In this document: positions 25,879 through 34,695 of the stretch, one piece after another
Layout: the number at the start of each line of letters is the position of its first letter
How positions within the stretch are numbered: position 1 is the first letter of the stretch
Source of the DNA: Clostridia bacterium
Lineage (GTDB): Bacteria; Bacillota; Clostridia; Oscillospirales; CAG-272
DNA: 64,000 nucleotides
Assembly (NCBI GenBank): GCA_017410065.1
Contig: JAFQRL010000041.1
Coordinates: 34,435 to 98,434, forward strand
Direction of reading: 5' to 3'
Program-made: the position numbers and the translations under genes
Notes under the pieces: model-generated
Told to the model about the DNA's origin: nothing
What the model saw: only the letters and a program-made list of their open reading frames with translations
The model's database searches: none

Positions 25879-26649
25879 TCAGCGCGAAAGAATACGAATA
25901 AGAATATATAGCCCCTCAAGCAGCGCAAGGTGCAGGGGATAAAAGATATAAAAGAAATATTTAAGCGAATATCTTCCGCGCCTCTCCGAATACATAAGCA
26001 AGGGAATAAGTGCCAGAAGCGCGAACCATTGCAAAGGGCTGATGCTGACCATAGAAATAAGAGCAACACCCATCACGGCAACCCTGACGTTAAGTTTGTC
26101 AAGCCGCTTTACCGAATCGGGCGCATCGATCCCCCGATAGTCAAATAGGGAGGCGGCAACAGGGAGCATAGCACCAACGAAGCCACCGTCGTAATCAAGC
26201 CTCAAAACCTTATCAAAGAAGGGAAGATAATCAAGAAGTGCCGCCGCGGTTACCAAGAGAAGAAATACGAAAAGGGATATAAGCTTCACAGAAAGACCGC
26301 AGCTCCTTGAATAAAGGCAGACCTTGAACCATCTTAGCGCATATATAAGCAAAACGGAAATGGAAAAGGTAACCAGCACGCAAAGATAAAGGCTTCCGCC
26401 CGAAAAGAGATAAAATACCAAGGAGCAAATAAGAGCCACCGAGAAAATCGTGAAAAAGTACCTTATTTTGTTTTTCGTGTACCTTGTTCCCTCAGAGATC
26501 ATAAAGGCAAAGATAGGGAAAGCAAGCCTTCCGATTATGCGGAAGATCAGAATATTCGGAAAGAATATAACGCCGATATGGTCTATCAGCATACAAATGG
26601 CGGCAAAAAGCTTCAGCTGCGTGCCGCTAAAAATACGAAATCTTGCCAT
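25879..26649 (-). CDS. TraX family membrane protein
   Basis: A 256-residue integral membrane protein with about eight hydrophobic helices. The N-terminus (SGTQLKLFAAICMLIDHIG), then RIIGRLAFPIFAFMISEGTRYTKN, and the C-terminal FYIFYPLHLALLEGLY match the TraX family, named for F-pilin acetylation but widespread as probable membrane acyltransferases in Firmicutes. It stands alone; nothing nearby suggests conjugation. Confidence 0.85.
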   Translation of the reverse strand: MARFRIFSGTQLKLFAAICMLIDHIGVIFFPNILIFRIIGRLAFPIFAFMISEGTRYTKNKIRYFFTIFSVALICSLVFYLFSGGSLYLCVLVTFSISVLLIYALRWFKVCLYSRSCGLSVKLISLFVFLLLVTAAALLDYLPFFDKVLRLDYDGGFVGAMLPVAASLFDYRGIDAPDSVKRLDKLNVRVAVMGVALISMVSISPLQWFALLALIPLLMYSERRGRYSLKYFFYIFYPLHLALLEGLYILIRILSR

Positions 26650-26758
26650 AAGTGCTCCATTAAATTTACTACCTTTTTATTCTATAACAAAACCGAGGCT
26701 TTGTCAATACCCGAGCATCGCAGAAAAATATAACACGGTTTAAAAATAAGAAAACCTA

Positions 26759-26816
26759 TTGACAAAAAAACAGCTCGGTGATATAATAATATCAAACGGT
26801 TGAACAACCATTCAAC
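26759..26816 (+). promoter_or_regulatory. Metal-efflux operon promoter with ArsR/SmtB operator
   Basis: TTGACA (26759-26764), 17 bases, TATAAT (26782-26787), followed at the start point by the perfect inverted repeat GTTGAA-CAACCA-TTCAAC (26799-26816). TGAA-N6-TTCA is the known core of SmtB/CzrA/CadC operators, so metal-dependent derepression is expected. Confidence 0.85.
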
Positions 26817-26840
26817 TATTATAAGCGAAAGGAAGCAAAA

Positions 26841-27206
26841 ATGATCAAGCACGAAAGCACCGTTCCGTCCTGTGAATGTGAGGAGCTCCACGCAGAGCTT
26901 ATTGAAAAGAACAGGGCAACAATGCCCGACGAGAGCACGATATACGACCTTGCGGATTTCTTCAAGATCTTCGGAGACTCCACGAGAATGAGCATACTTT
27001 TCGCAATAGACGGCGCGCCGATGTGCGTTTGCGATATCGCCGCACTTCTTGGTATGACCAAATCGGCGGTTTCCCATCAGCTGAAAATCCTTCGCCAAAG
27101 CGACCTTATCACCTATAAAAAGGTTGGAAAAAACGTTTTCTACACCCTCTCGGACGACCACGTGAGAGATATTATAGAAAAGGCTCTTGAGCATATAAAG
27201 GAGTAA
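26841..27206 (+). CDS. ArsR/SmtB-family metal-sensing repressor (CadC-like)
   Basis: A 121-residue winged-helix repressor. N-terminal Cys11 and Cys13 (SCECEE) and the alpha-3 pair Cys62/Cys64 (MCVCDIAALL) match the Cd/Pb/Zn thiolate site of CadC. The recognition helix is TKSAVSHQLKIL. It overlies the typical operator and leads the operon with a metal-binding protein and P-type ATPase. GAAAGGAAG precedes the ATG. Confidence 0.9.
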   Translation: MIKHESTVPSCECEELHAELIEKNRATMPDESTIYDLADFFKIFGDSTRMSILFAIDGAPMCVCDIAALLGMTKSAVSHQLKILRQSDLITYKKVGKNVFYTLSDDHVRDIIEKALEHIKE

Positions 27207-27253
27207 TTTTTATTCTGTAATTATAAATAAATCAAGACGACAGGAGAATTATT

Positions 27254-27469
27254 ATGAAGCTTAAATTTTTTATCACAGGACTTGATTGCCCCACCTGCGC
27301 CGCAAAGCTGGCGTCGGATATGAACGCCTTGGAGGGCATCGAGACCGCAAAGATCAATTTCCTCACCGAGAAGCTCACGGTAGAAACAGAGCTTGCCGAG
27401 GCGGATGCCCTCGCACTTCTCAATAAGGCGGCTTACGCCTTTTCGCGCGACGTTAAAGTAACAAAATGA
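27254..27469 (+). CDS. Stand-alone HMA-domain metal-binding protein
   Basis: A 71-residue ferredoxin-like heavy-metal-associated domain with the ligand motif GLDCPTCAAK (Cys12, Cys15). Such domains normally form the N-terminus of the transporter; here it is a separate protein overlapping the ATPase start by four bases. It probably delivers metal to the pump. Confidence 0.88.
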   Translation: MKLKFFITGLDCPTCAAKLASDMNALEGIETAKINFLTEKLTVETELAEADALALLNKAAYAFSRDVKVTK

Positions 27470-29334
27470 AAAAGCTTATAAGTCTATATAATAACGACCT
27501 TTTCAGAATAATCTCGGGATCAGGGCTCTTTCTTTCGGCTATCATTTTAGAGCTTGCAGGCGCAAGATGGGTAGCACTCGGCTTTTATATCGCCGCTCTC
27601 ATTATATCGGGCGGCAGAGTGTTTTTCGACGCCGTGCGCGGATTGATCCGCCGCGACCTTCTTGACGAAAAGTTTTTAATGTCCATAGCTTCTATCGGCG
27701 CATTTGTTATCGGCGAATGGAGCGAGGGCGTTGCGGTTATGATATTCTTCCTGGTCGGCGAGGCGTTTGAGCATCACGCCGTCAGAAGATCAAGAAGCTC
27801 TATCCGCTCGCTGATGAGCATTCGCCCCGACGAAGCTTCTGTGCTTATCGATGGCGAGGAGGAGCTTATGGATGCCGATGACGTTGAGGTGGGATCAACC
27901 ATCGTTATCCGCCCGGGTGAGAGAGTACCTCTTGACTGTACGGTGATCTCGGGCTCTGCCGATATAGATACCTCCGCTATGACAGGCGAGGCCCTTCCAA
28001 GACCCGCCCGCATTGGCGATAGCCTTGATAGCGGCGTTATAGTGTTAAGCGGATTGCTCCATTGCAGGACCGACCGCACGGCAGACGATTCCGCCGCATC
28101 AAGAATACTTGAGCTTGTGGAAAACGCAACCGAGAATAAATCCAAGGAGGAGAGCTTTATCACCGCATTTTCAAGGGTATATACTCCAATCGTGGTGATA
28201 TGCGCCGTCCTTTTGGCGGTGCTTTTGCCTGTGCTCGGCTTAAGCTCCGTGGAGGATTCGATATACCGAGCCTTGATGTTCCTCGTTATATCCTGTCCCT
28301 GTGCGCTCGTTATCTCGGTGCCGATGGCATTCTTCGGAGGCATAGGAGGTGCGGCGTCGCGCGGTATTCTCTTTAAAGGCGGAAATATTTTCACGCGCCT
28401 TGCAAGAGCAGACGTTATAGCTCTTGATAAAACAGGTACTCTCACCTCGGGTAGCTTCACCGTTCGTGAGATCATACCATACGGTATAAGCCAAGAAGAG
28501 CTCTCTCTTTTGGTCGCATCGGCAGAAAGCGGCTCAAATCACCCCATAGCCGCATCTCTTGCGGCGCTTCACGGCTCTCCAACACCGCCAACCGAGCTTG
28601 ACGAGCTTGCAGGCGAGGGAATTGTTGCCACGGTTTGCGGCGAGAGGGTCGCGGTCGGAAACGAACGGCTTATGGCAAGGCTCGCGGTGGATATCTCCGC
28701 GGCTTGTCGCGGCGGCTTGCTCGTTTCAAGGGATGGCGTGCTTGTCGGTGAGCTGATTATTTCCGACAAGGTTAAGCCCGAGGCGGCAGAGGCTATCGAG
28801 TCTCTTTCAAGTGCGGGAATACGCCGTGCCGTGATGATAACGGGAGATAAGCGCAAAAACGCAGAGGCTGTGGCGGAGGCTGTCGGTATCGGCGAGGTCC
28901 TCTCCGAGCTTTCCCCCGAGGAAAAATACAAGGCGGTTGAAGCTCTTATAGCAGAGTCCAGGGCTACCGTTTACGTTGGAGACGGCATCAACGACGCGCC
29001 CGCTCTTGCGGCGGCAGACGTTGGCGTTGCTATGGGCGGAATAGGGCAGGACAGTGCTATCGAGACGGCAGACCTGGTTATAATGACAGACGATCTTATG
29101 AGGATAGCCGAGGCTCGCAGAATTGCCGAGCGCACCCTTTCGATAGCCCGCTTCAATATCGTCTTCGCCCTTGCCGTTAAGCTTTCTATTATGGTGCTTG
29201 GCGCGTTTGGTATTGCAAATATGTGGCTTGCGGTCTTTGCCGACGTTGGAGTTGCCGTCCTTGCAATACTTAATTCGATGAGGACGCTTCTTGTCTCAAG
29301 GCGAGGCTTGGGACGGCGTGCGGCGAAAAAGTAA
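27466..29334 (+). CDS. P1B-type metal-transporting ATPase (Zn/Cd/Pb group)
   Basis: A 622-residue efflux pump with the translocation motif SCPCALVIS (Cys277-Pro-Cys279), phosphorylation site DKTGTLT (Asp321), SNHPIAASL, MITGDKRKNAEAVAEA and GDGINDAPAL. The N-terminal HMA domain is absent because it is encoded separately just upstream. The CPC motif and the CadC-type repressor point to Zn, Cd or Pb rather than copper. A terminator follows. Confidence 0.92.
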   Translation: MKKLISLYNNDLFRIISGSGLFLSAIILELAGARWVALGFYIAALIISGGRVFFDAVRGLIRRDLLDEKFLMSIASIGAFVIGEWSEGVAVMIFFLVGEAFEHHAVRRSRSSIRSLMSIRPDEASVLIDGEEELMDADDVEVGSTIVIRPGERVPLDCTVISGSADIDTSAMTGEALPRPARIGDSLDSGVIVLSGLLHCRTDRTADDSAASRILELVENATENKSKEESFITAFSRVYTPIVVICAVLLAVLLPVLGLSSVEDSIYRALMFLVISCPCALVISVPMAFFGGIGGAASRGILFKGGNIFTRLARADVIALDKTGTLTSGSFTVREIIPYGISQEELSLLVASAESGSNHPIAASLAALHGSPTPPTELDELAGEGIVATVCGERVAVGNERLMARLAVDISAACRGGLLVSRDGVLVGELIISDKVKPEAAEAIESLSSAGIRRAVMITGDKRKNAEAVAEAVGIGEVLSELSPEEKYKAVEALIAESRATVYVGDGINDAPALAAADVGVAMGGIGQDSAIETADLVIMTDDLMRIAEARRIAERTLSIARFNIVFALAVKLSIMVLGAFGIANMWLAVFADVGVAVLAILNSMRTLLVSRRGLGRRAAKK

Positions 29335-29360
29335 TAAAACCCCGAAAAAATAAAAGAAAA

Positions 29361-29398
29361 ACGAGCCTTGGCGGGTCTGTCTCACCAAGGCTCGTTTA
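29361..29398 (+). terminator. Intrinsic terminator of the metal operon
   Basis: An 11-bp stem (29361-29371 with 29385-29395), 13-base loop, then TTTAAA. Just downstream GGTTCTATAATAAAT occurs three times at 29404, 29422 and 29438. Confidence 0.78.
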
Positions 29399-29403
29399 AA
29401 TAT

Positions 29404-29452
29404 GGTTCTATAATAAATATTGGTTCTATAATAAATGGGTTCTATAATAAAT
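29404..29452 (+). repeat. Three copies of a 15-base A/T-rich motif
   Basis: GGTTCTATAATAAAT at 29404-29418, 29422-29436 and 29438-29452, between the convergent metal operon and rluB operon. No function is evident. Confidence 0.85.
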
Positions 29453-29488
29453 GTTGCGGTAATGCTCAACAAAAATTATAAATGAATA

Positions 29489-29893
29489 TCAGTCAAGCTT
29501 CACGGCGTGACCGTCGCACTTTCCGTCAAACATTCCCGTCATATCGGAAAAATATTCGCCCTCCAGAAGCTTGAAGCCGATGGCAGACATAAGCCGCTCG
29601 TCTCCGACACCAATGGGCGCACGGCAAGCGTGGGCGCCGCAAAGATCTATGAAATTCATAGTCTGCCTACCGAGAATAAACATTGCCTCGTTATCCTTCG
29701 AATCGGGAGCCTCGCGAAGATCGTATATATAGCCCTCCTCGCCGAGTATCTCAAATTGGCTCATTCCCATAACGTCGCCTGTGTCGTGATCGAAAAGTAT
29801 GTATGCAAAAGCCTCGGGGCGGTATTCTGTGCCGAAAAGCTCGCAGATATCTCTCTGGCGGCTCTTTGTTTGTATAGGTGTGATCTTGAACAT
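29489..29893 (-). CDS. GNAT-like acetyltransferase domain protein
   Basis: A 134-residue protein with the outline of a small GNAT: a beta-strand with DVMGMSQFEILGEEGYIYDL, then a helix, then GFKLLEGEYFSDMTGMF. The acetyl-CoA P-loop is not well formed, so activity is uncertain. AGGGAG supports the ATG at 29893. It starts one base after the rluB-type gene stops and is probably co-transcribed. Confidence 0.5.
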   Translation of the reverse strand: MFKITPIQTKSRQRDICELFGTEYRPEAFAYILFDHDTGDVMGMSQFEILGEEGYIYDLREAPDSKDNEAMFILGRQTMNFIDLCGAHACRAPIGVGDERLMSAIGFKLLEGEYFSDMTGMFDGKCDGHAVKLD

Positions 29894-29894
29894 T

Positions 29895-30623
29895 TTAATC
29901 TCCCTTCGTTGCCTTATATAGATATTCTACCTCGGAGTCCTCAAGATATCTCCATTTTCCAACGGGAAGACCGTCAAGCTTAAGATTGCCGATGGAAACT
30001 CTTGAGAGTCTCTTTACCTCAAGTCCCGCCTGCTCGCACATCTTTCTTATCTGCCTGTTTCTTCCCTCAAAGAGAGTCATCTTAAGCACAGTCCCGCTCT
30101 CGTCCTCACTGCCTATAACAACTTCTACGGGCTTGATCTTATATCCGTCGATAAGAAGGGGCGAGGAGAGTATATCAAGCTGCTCGTCGGACACACTTCC
30201 GCCAACCTTAACTCTATATACCTTGCCGATGGTGTGGCTCGGGTGAGTGAGGCGGTTTTTAAGCTCGCCGTCGTCGGTGAGTAGAAGCATTCCCTCCGAG
30301 ATCATATCAAGCCTACCAACAGGATAAACTCTTGCATCTATTCCTTCAAGAAGATCGGTGACGCATTTTCTGCCCCTGTCGTCCGAGGTAGAAGAGAGGT
30401 AGCCGCGAGGCTTATTCATCATTATGTAGGTGTGGCGGCGTCGCTCGTAATTGATGCGCCTGCCTCTGTATACGACCACGTCTGCTCTCGGGTCTATTTT
30501 CATACCGACAAAGGCAACGTGTCCGTTCACCGAAACGCTTCCTGCCTCTATTTCTGCCTCGGCGGCTCTGCGGGACATAAGCCCCGCATCCGCCATAAAT
30601 TTTTGTAATCTGATCTTTTCCAT
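29895..30623 (-). CDS. rluB: rRNA pseudouridine synthase, RsuA/RluB family
   Basis: Modifies uridine in the large-subunit rRNA (RluB) or small-subunit rRNA (RsuA). It begins with an S4 RNA-binding domain (IRLQKFMADAGLMSRRAAE), followed by NKPRGYLSS and the catalytic Asp in GRLDMISEGMLLLTDDG near residue 100, then the EGRNRQIRKM segment. The ATG at 30623 has GGTGG upstream; a GTG three codons earlier is possible. It sits beside dacF, ytfJ and scpAB, the usual Clostridia order, which favours RluB. Confidence 0.88.
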   Translation of the reverse strand: MEKIRLQKFMADAGLMSRRAAEAEIEAGSVSVNGHVAFVGMKIDPRADVVVYRGRRINYERRRHTYIMMNKPRGYLSSTSDDRGRKCVTDLLEGIDARVYPVGRLDMISEGMLLLTDDGELKNRLTHPSHTIGKVYRVKVGGSVSDEQLDILSSPLLIDGYKIKPVEVVIGSEDESGTVLKMTLFEGRNRQIRKMCEQAGLEVKRLSRVSIGNLKLDGLPVGKWRYLEDSEVEYLYKATKGD

Positions 30624-30645
30624 TTGATCCACCGAGGGGCGGCTC

Positions 30646-31779
30646 TCAGCCTGTGAGCCAATCCCTAATCCTTTGTATTAATCCTTTTTTCGTTGTCCGC
30701 ACAGACTCTGTGGCACAAAGCTCCACTCTGCCGAGATATTCCTCGCCACCGTAGAAATCAACGTACCCAAGAGCTTCGCCGTTTTTAAATTCTCTGGATA
30801 TAAACCGAGGCAGAACAACGTATTCCTTAACGTCTATATCCTCGCCGAGGGATATCTTATATAGCTCGTCCGTGTTGGTCACGCGGACTGTGCCGCCCTT
30901 TGCGAGTGAATATATATCGTAGCTGTATTCGTAGACCTCCGCAAGAGATATCCTCCTGCACACCTCAAAGCCCATATCGAAAAGCGACTTATGATCAGCC
31001 CAATCGGATGGGGCATCAAGGGTAACGCACACAAGCCTCACTCCGTCTCTTTCCGCCGCACCGACAAGGCATCTTCCGCTCTCGTCCGTGAAGCCTGTTT
31101 TAACTCCGATCGCTCCGTCGTAGGATCTGAGAAGCTTGTTGTGATTTGTGTAGGTGCGCTCTCGCTCACCTGTAACTATGGTTTTTTTGTAAGTAGAGCA
31201 TATCTCAAGAAATTGCTCGCATCCAAGAGCCTCTGCGGCAATAAGGGCAAGATCCTCTGCCGTGGTGTAGTGCTCCTCGTCGTCAAGACCGTGGGGGTTT
31301 GTGAAGTGAGTATTCTTAAGCCCGAGAGACTCCGCTCTCGCGTTCATCATATCGGCAAAGCCCTCGATGCCTCCTCCGAATCTGTATGCGAGAGCCACAG
31401 CCGCATCGTTTGCGCTACCAAGCATAAGAGCATATAGAAGCTCCCTGACAGTCACCACGTCTCCAAGCCTCAGATATGCCGACGAGCCCTCAACGCCAAC
31501 CGCCTCGGGCGGTATTACGAGCTGCTCGTCCAGATCCTCGGCGCACTCAAGAGAGACGAGAGCCGTCATTATCTTCGTTGTGCTTGCCATATGCATTCGC
31601 CGATCCGAATTTTTCTTATAAAGAAAGGTATTCGTGTCGGGCTGATAAAGAGTTGCGCTCCTTGCGCTTATGGTCGGCTTTTCCTTTTCTGCCGATGCGG
31701 CGTACACCGTTAAGAGGGAAAGGAGTATCACCGCTATTAATAGAGCCGCAAAAGGGCTCCCGTTGTTTCTTCTGAACAT
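30646..31779 (-). CDS. dacF: D-alanyl-D-alanine carboxypeptidase (DacF/PBP5-like)
   Basis: Exported penicillin-binding protein that trims the stem peptide. It has a signal peptide of about 28 residues after FRRNNG, then SxxK as STTK near residue 66, SAN near residue 122 and KTGFT near residue 230, followed by the beta-sheet C-terminal domain. The ATG at 31779 with AGGTGA is preferred to an in-frame start 22 codons upstream. Close linkage to a GerW-like protein suggests a sporulation-time role, but a vegetative role is possible. Confidence 0.88.
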   Translation of the reverse strand: MFRRNNGSPFAALLIAVILLSLLTVYAASAEKEKPTISARSATLYQPDTNTFLYKKNSDRRMHMASTTKIMTALVSLECAEDLDEQLVIPPEAVGVEGSSAYLRLGDVVTVRELLYALMLGSANDAAVALAYRFGGGIEGFADMMNARAESLGLKNTHFTNPHGLDDEEHYTTAEDLALIAAEALGCEQFLEICSTYKKTIVTGERERTYTNHNKLLRSYDGAIGVKTGFTDESGRCLVGAAERDGVRLVCVTLDAPSDWADHKSLFDMGFEVCRRISLAEVYEYSYDIYSLAKGGTVRVTNTDELYKISLGEDIDVKEYVVLPRFISREFKNGEALGYVDFYGGEEYLGRVELCATESVRTTKKGLIQRIRDWLTG

Positions 31780-31851
31780 AAAATCACCTCGCTTGAGAAA
31801 ATTCTTCCACTCATATCTTCTCACGGAAATGATCCGAATATTCATTGAAAT

Positions 31852-32226
31852 TTATGACAGCGTCTCCTTGATCCTTTCGATTATATCGGGTGCTCTGCCT
31901 ATAAGCTCCGCAAGCTTTGTGAAGCCGTCCTCCGTGTCCGTCAGGTTTATAAGGCTGAGCTCCCCCTCGCGGCTCACCGCGAGAAATGCCACGGGAGAAA
32001 CAGAAGCACCCGTTCCGCCGCCTCCGCCGAAATTATCCTTCGGGGAGCTCGGTTTTCCGTAGTCGATCCCGCCTGTGGCAATTCCGACCGTCACGCGGGA
32101 GACGGGAATGACCGTCACACCCGAGGGTGTGGAAATAATATTGCCAACGACGGTGTCTCCGTTTGCAAAGCTTCTTATTCCGTCAAGGGAAGCCTTGATA
32201 ATGTCACTCATTTTAGTTTCCGACAT
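31852..32226 (-). CDS. ytfJ: GerW/YtfJ family sporulation protein
   Basis: A 124-residue protein with the family core GDTVVGNIISTPSGVTVIPVSRVTVG and a Gly-rich loop (FGGGGGTGASVSPVAFL). YtfJ is a sporulation protein needed in Bacillus for germinant response. The ATG at 32226 has AGAGGA upstream. It overlaps the DUF2953 gene by 14 bases. It marks the host as a probable endospore former. Confidence 0.88.
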   Translation of the reverse strand: MSETKMSDIIKASLDGIRSFANGDTVVGNIISTPSGVTVIPVSRVTVGIATGGIDYGKPSSPKDNFGGGGGTGASVSPVAFLAVSREGELSLINLTDTEDGFTKLAELIGRAPDIIERIKETLS

Positions 32227-32740
32227 TTCCGATCCTCTTTTCTTCGGTTGCTTTTTTGTCAAGCAGAATACCGACGAGCGCAAAAAGAACGTGAAGCACT
32301 CTTGCTCTTGCCGATAATCTGAGAGAAAAACCGGATCCCGAGTCGGGAATTAAAACGACGGCATTATCTCCGATAATTAGTTTTTGCGAAATCGATCTTA
32401 AATATGCAATAGCGGAGCATATTGTAAGATGATATAAATAAGGCGCGATAAATGATTCGGGCGAATAAGGCGCAAGCCTTGCCGAAGGTATCCGCAGCTC
32501 CTCAAGCGACACGTCGCACCTTGAAAGAAGCCGCAATATCCTGTCCTTGAGCCGCAACAGAAAGCCTTTTTCGACCTTGCCGCCGCCCTCCGAGAAATTA
32601 TATAGAGTAAGCTTAAAGACCGCTAGGGTGATCTCAAGCTCCGTCTCCTCGCGAACGGTGAGCGTTAGCCTTGCAAAGAAGGGAAGCAGGGCAAGGGCGG
32701 TGAGTAAAACGAATACGATAGGAATTATAATAAAAGGCAT
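32213..32740 (-). CDS. DUF2953 family protein (YtfI-like)
   Basis: A 175-residue protein with an N-terminal membrane helix (about residues 3-22) and a domain of unknown function. The local order scpA-scpB-DUF2953-ytfJ-dacF is common in Clostridia and supports the call. No catalytic motif is visible. Confidence 0.72.
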   Translation of the reverse strand: MPFIIIPIVFVLLTALALLPFFARLTLTVREETELEITLAVFKLTLYNFSEGGGKVEKGFLLRLKDRILRLLSRCDVSLEELRIPSARLAPYSPESFIAPYLYHLTICSAIAYLRSISQKLIIGDNAVVLIPDSGSGFSLRLSARARVLHVLFALVGILLDKKATEEKRIGNVGN

Positions 32741-32791
32741 CGCTGATCCTGTCCTTCGTTAATACTCACCGGGGGGTAAAGGGATAAATCT

Positions 32792-33748
32792 TTATTCCTC
32801 GTCCTCTCCCGCATCCGCGGAGCCGTCCTCTGCGGCATCCTCCTCGGGCTCGCTATCAGGCTCCTCATCAAGCTCGTCAAATTGATGTGTGTCCTCGGCG
32901 GAGGGCTCGTTTTCGTAATCGAAGAAGTCCTCGGAGGTCTGCTCGACGGAGTTTTCCTGCGCCTCATCTGCGGGCTCTGCGGTCTGCTCGGAGGAATTAT
33001 CCGCGGTGGGCTCTGCTGAATTGCCGTCAAGCTCGGGGAATTCCATCTCCTCCTGAACTGCGCCATCGGTATCCTCAACGTTCTGCCCCTTGGCAAACAT
33101 ATCGGTTATCTCCTCGCTGGTGGAGGGAAGCTCCGAAAGATCCTTAAGACCGAAAACTCTGAGGAAATCGGGGGTCGTGCCGTAGAGCATAGGTCTGCCG
33201 GGAGCATCAAGACGACCCTGCGCCTCAATAAGACCGCGATCTATAAGGTTGTTCATCGCATAGGATGAATCGGCGCGGCGGAGAGTATCAACGAATATTC
33301 TTGTTACGGGCTGATTATACGCAACTATTGCAAGAGCCTCCATAGACGAGGTCGAAAGAGTACCGCTCTTTCTTATTCCGAGAGCGTCTCTGATCTCGTT
33401 GAGGTAATATTTCTTCGTGCAAAGCTGGCAGCTGTCTCCGTATGTAAGCAGAATAACGCCTCTCGGTATCGTGGGGTCGTTGTATTTGAGAGAATATTCA
33501 AAGACCTTATCCTTGACCTTGCCAGGTGTCATTTCAAAAACTCTCGCAAGGGTAGCGTATGAAATAGGATGACCTGCGGCAAAAAGAATAGCCTCAAGTG
33601 CCTCCTCGAATATTACGACTCGCTCCTCGGCAGCTTCGCCCTCCGCGCCGTCTGCCTTTTCATCAAGCTTCTCGCCTATGGCTTCCGCCGCCTCGCTGAC
33701 TGCCTCTGCCTCGGGCGAAAGCTCGTCCTTATTTAATATCTCACTCAT
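32792..33748 (-). CDS. scpB: Condensin-associated segregation protein ScpB, with long acidic tail
   Basis: Kleisin-interacting winged-helix subunit of SMC-ScpAB. The core (about residues 45-215) shows EEALEAILFAAGHPIS, ALAIVAYNQPVTR and a second winged helix ending in LRVFGLKDLSELP. It is followed by about 95 residues composed mostly of Glu, Asp, Ala, Ser and Pro, absent from typical ScpB of about 190 residues. The N-terminus also has an acidic extension of about 45 residues. It overlaps scpA by four bases. Confidence 0.92.
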   Translation of the reverse strand: MSEILNKDELSPEAEAVSEAAEAIGEKLDEKADGAEGEAAEERVVIFEEALEAILFAAGHPISYATLARVFEMTPGKVKDKVFEYSLKYNDPTIPRGVILLTYGDSCQLCTKKYYLNEIRDALGIRKSGTLSTSSMEALAIVAYNQPVTRIFVDTLRRADSSYAMNNLIDRGLIEAQGRLDAPGRPMLYGTTPDFLRVFGLKDLSELPSTSEEITDMFAKGQNVEDTDGAVQEEMEFPELDGNSAEPTADNSSEQTAEPADEAQENSVEQTSEDFFDYENEPSAEDTHQFDELDEEPDSEPEEDAAEDGSADAGEDEE

Positions 33749-34584
33749 TTCTTTTCCTCCTCAACCTTTGCCGCCGAGTCCTCGGGGGCTGCATCAAATT
33801 CGCTGCTTTGAGAAATATCTCCGGGAATAAAGCTGGGGTTGAGCTTAAAGCTCATTTCAAGTCCGTTTTCGTCGTATTCTATCGCATCCTCCACGACCTT
33901 GAAGGTGGTTATGGTGATCCTATGTATCTTGATAAGCTCAAGCACGCCCATAAATCTTGCCACAAGCTCTGCCCTTGAATCGGCATCCTTGAGCAGGAAG
34001 AAGAGCGTTGCCTCCTCGTGCTCCTCAAGAAGCGCGCAGATCTCCTCGATCTTCTCCTCAACCGAGACCACCTTTCTCTTGATAAGGGGATTAACAAGCT
34101 CGGTGGGATTTCTCGTTGCCTCCGCAACCTTCATTCGGCGCATAACGGCGTTGAGAGCCTTGATCATAAGAGCGGGATCCATATTAAGCGGCAAGCCCTT
34201 CTCGGGAGGTATATCGTCCGTACCCTTGACGTACCGCCCCGAGTATTCCTCGTACCTCGGGCGAAGCTCCTTGACCGCGATCTTCGCCTGCTGATAGAGA
34301 AGAAGCGCATCGGCGATCTCTCGCCTTGGGTCGTTCTCGGTGCCCTCCTCGTGAGGAAGTATCATTCTGCTCTTGATAAGCATAAGCTCGCTTGCCATAA
34401 CGATAAATTCGCTGGCAATGTCAAGATCCATTCTCTGCGCCTCCTCAATATATTCCATATATTGGTCGCAGATTATGGCAATGGGAATATCTGTTATACT
34501 CACCTTGTTTTTGCTGATAAGCGTCAGCAAAAGATCAAGCGGACCCTCGAATTGGTCCAAACGGTATGTCAGCTGTTCGATCAT
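33745..34584 (-). CDS. scpA: Kleisin ScpA
   Basis: SMC-bridging kleisin. The N-terminal signature YRLDQFEGPLDLLLTLI, the central EASEFIVMASELMLIKSRMLLP-like helix, and the C-terminal winged helix (FMGVLELIKIHRITI) are visible. The ATG at 34584 begins MIEQLTYRL, which matches the family; a longer frame upstream is unsupported. It acts with ScpB in chromosome segregation. Confidence 0.93.
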   Translation of the reverse strand: MIEQLTYRLDQFEGPLDLLLTLISKNKVSITDIPIAIICDQYMEYIEEAQRMDLDIASEFIVMASELMLIKSRMILPHEEGTENDPRREIADALLLYQQAKIAVKELRPRYEEYSGRYVKGTDDIPPEKGLPLNMDPALMIKALNAVMRRMKVAEATRNPTELVNPLIKRKVVSVEEKIEEICALLEEHEEATLFFLLKDADSRAELVARFMGVLELIKIHRITITTFKVVEDAIEYDENGLEMSFKLNPSFIPGDISQSSEFDAAPEDSAAKVEEEKK

Positions 34585-34695
34585 AAATGAACGTCCTTTC
34601 GCGCCTCGGCAAGTATAGCCGAAGCCGTTAGTTAAATAATCGGATGTGCGCCCGAAAGCCACCACGCCAATGCGGACAGCCTATATGGGCTGTGC

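Noticed and set aside
26841..27206. Arsenic-specific ArsR
   Set aside because: The Cys pattern (SCECEE and MCVCD) and the linked P1B ATPase fit a CadC-type Zn/Cd/Pb sensor, and no arsenate genes are present.
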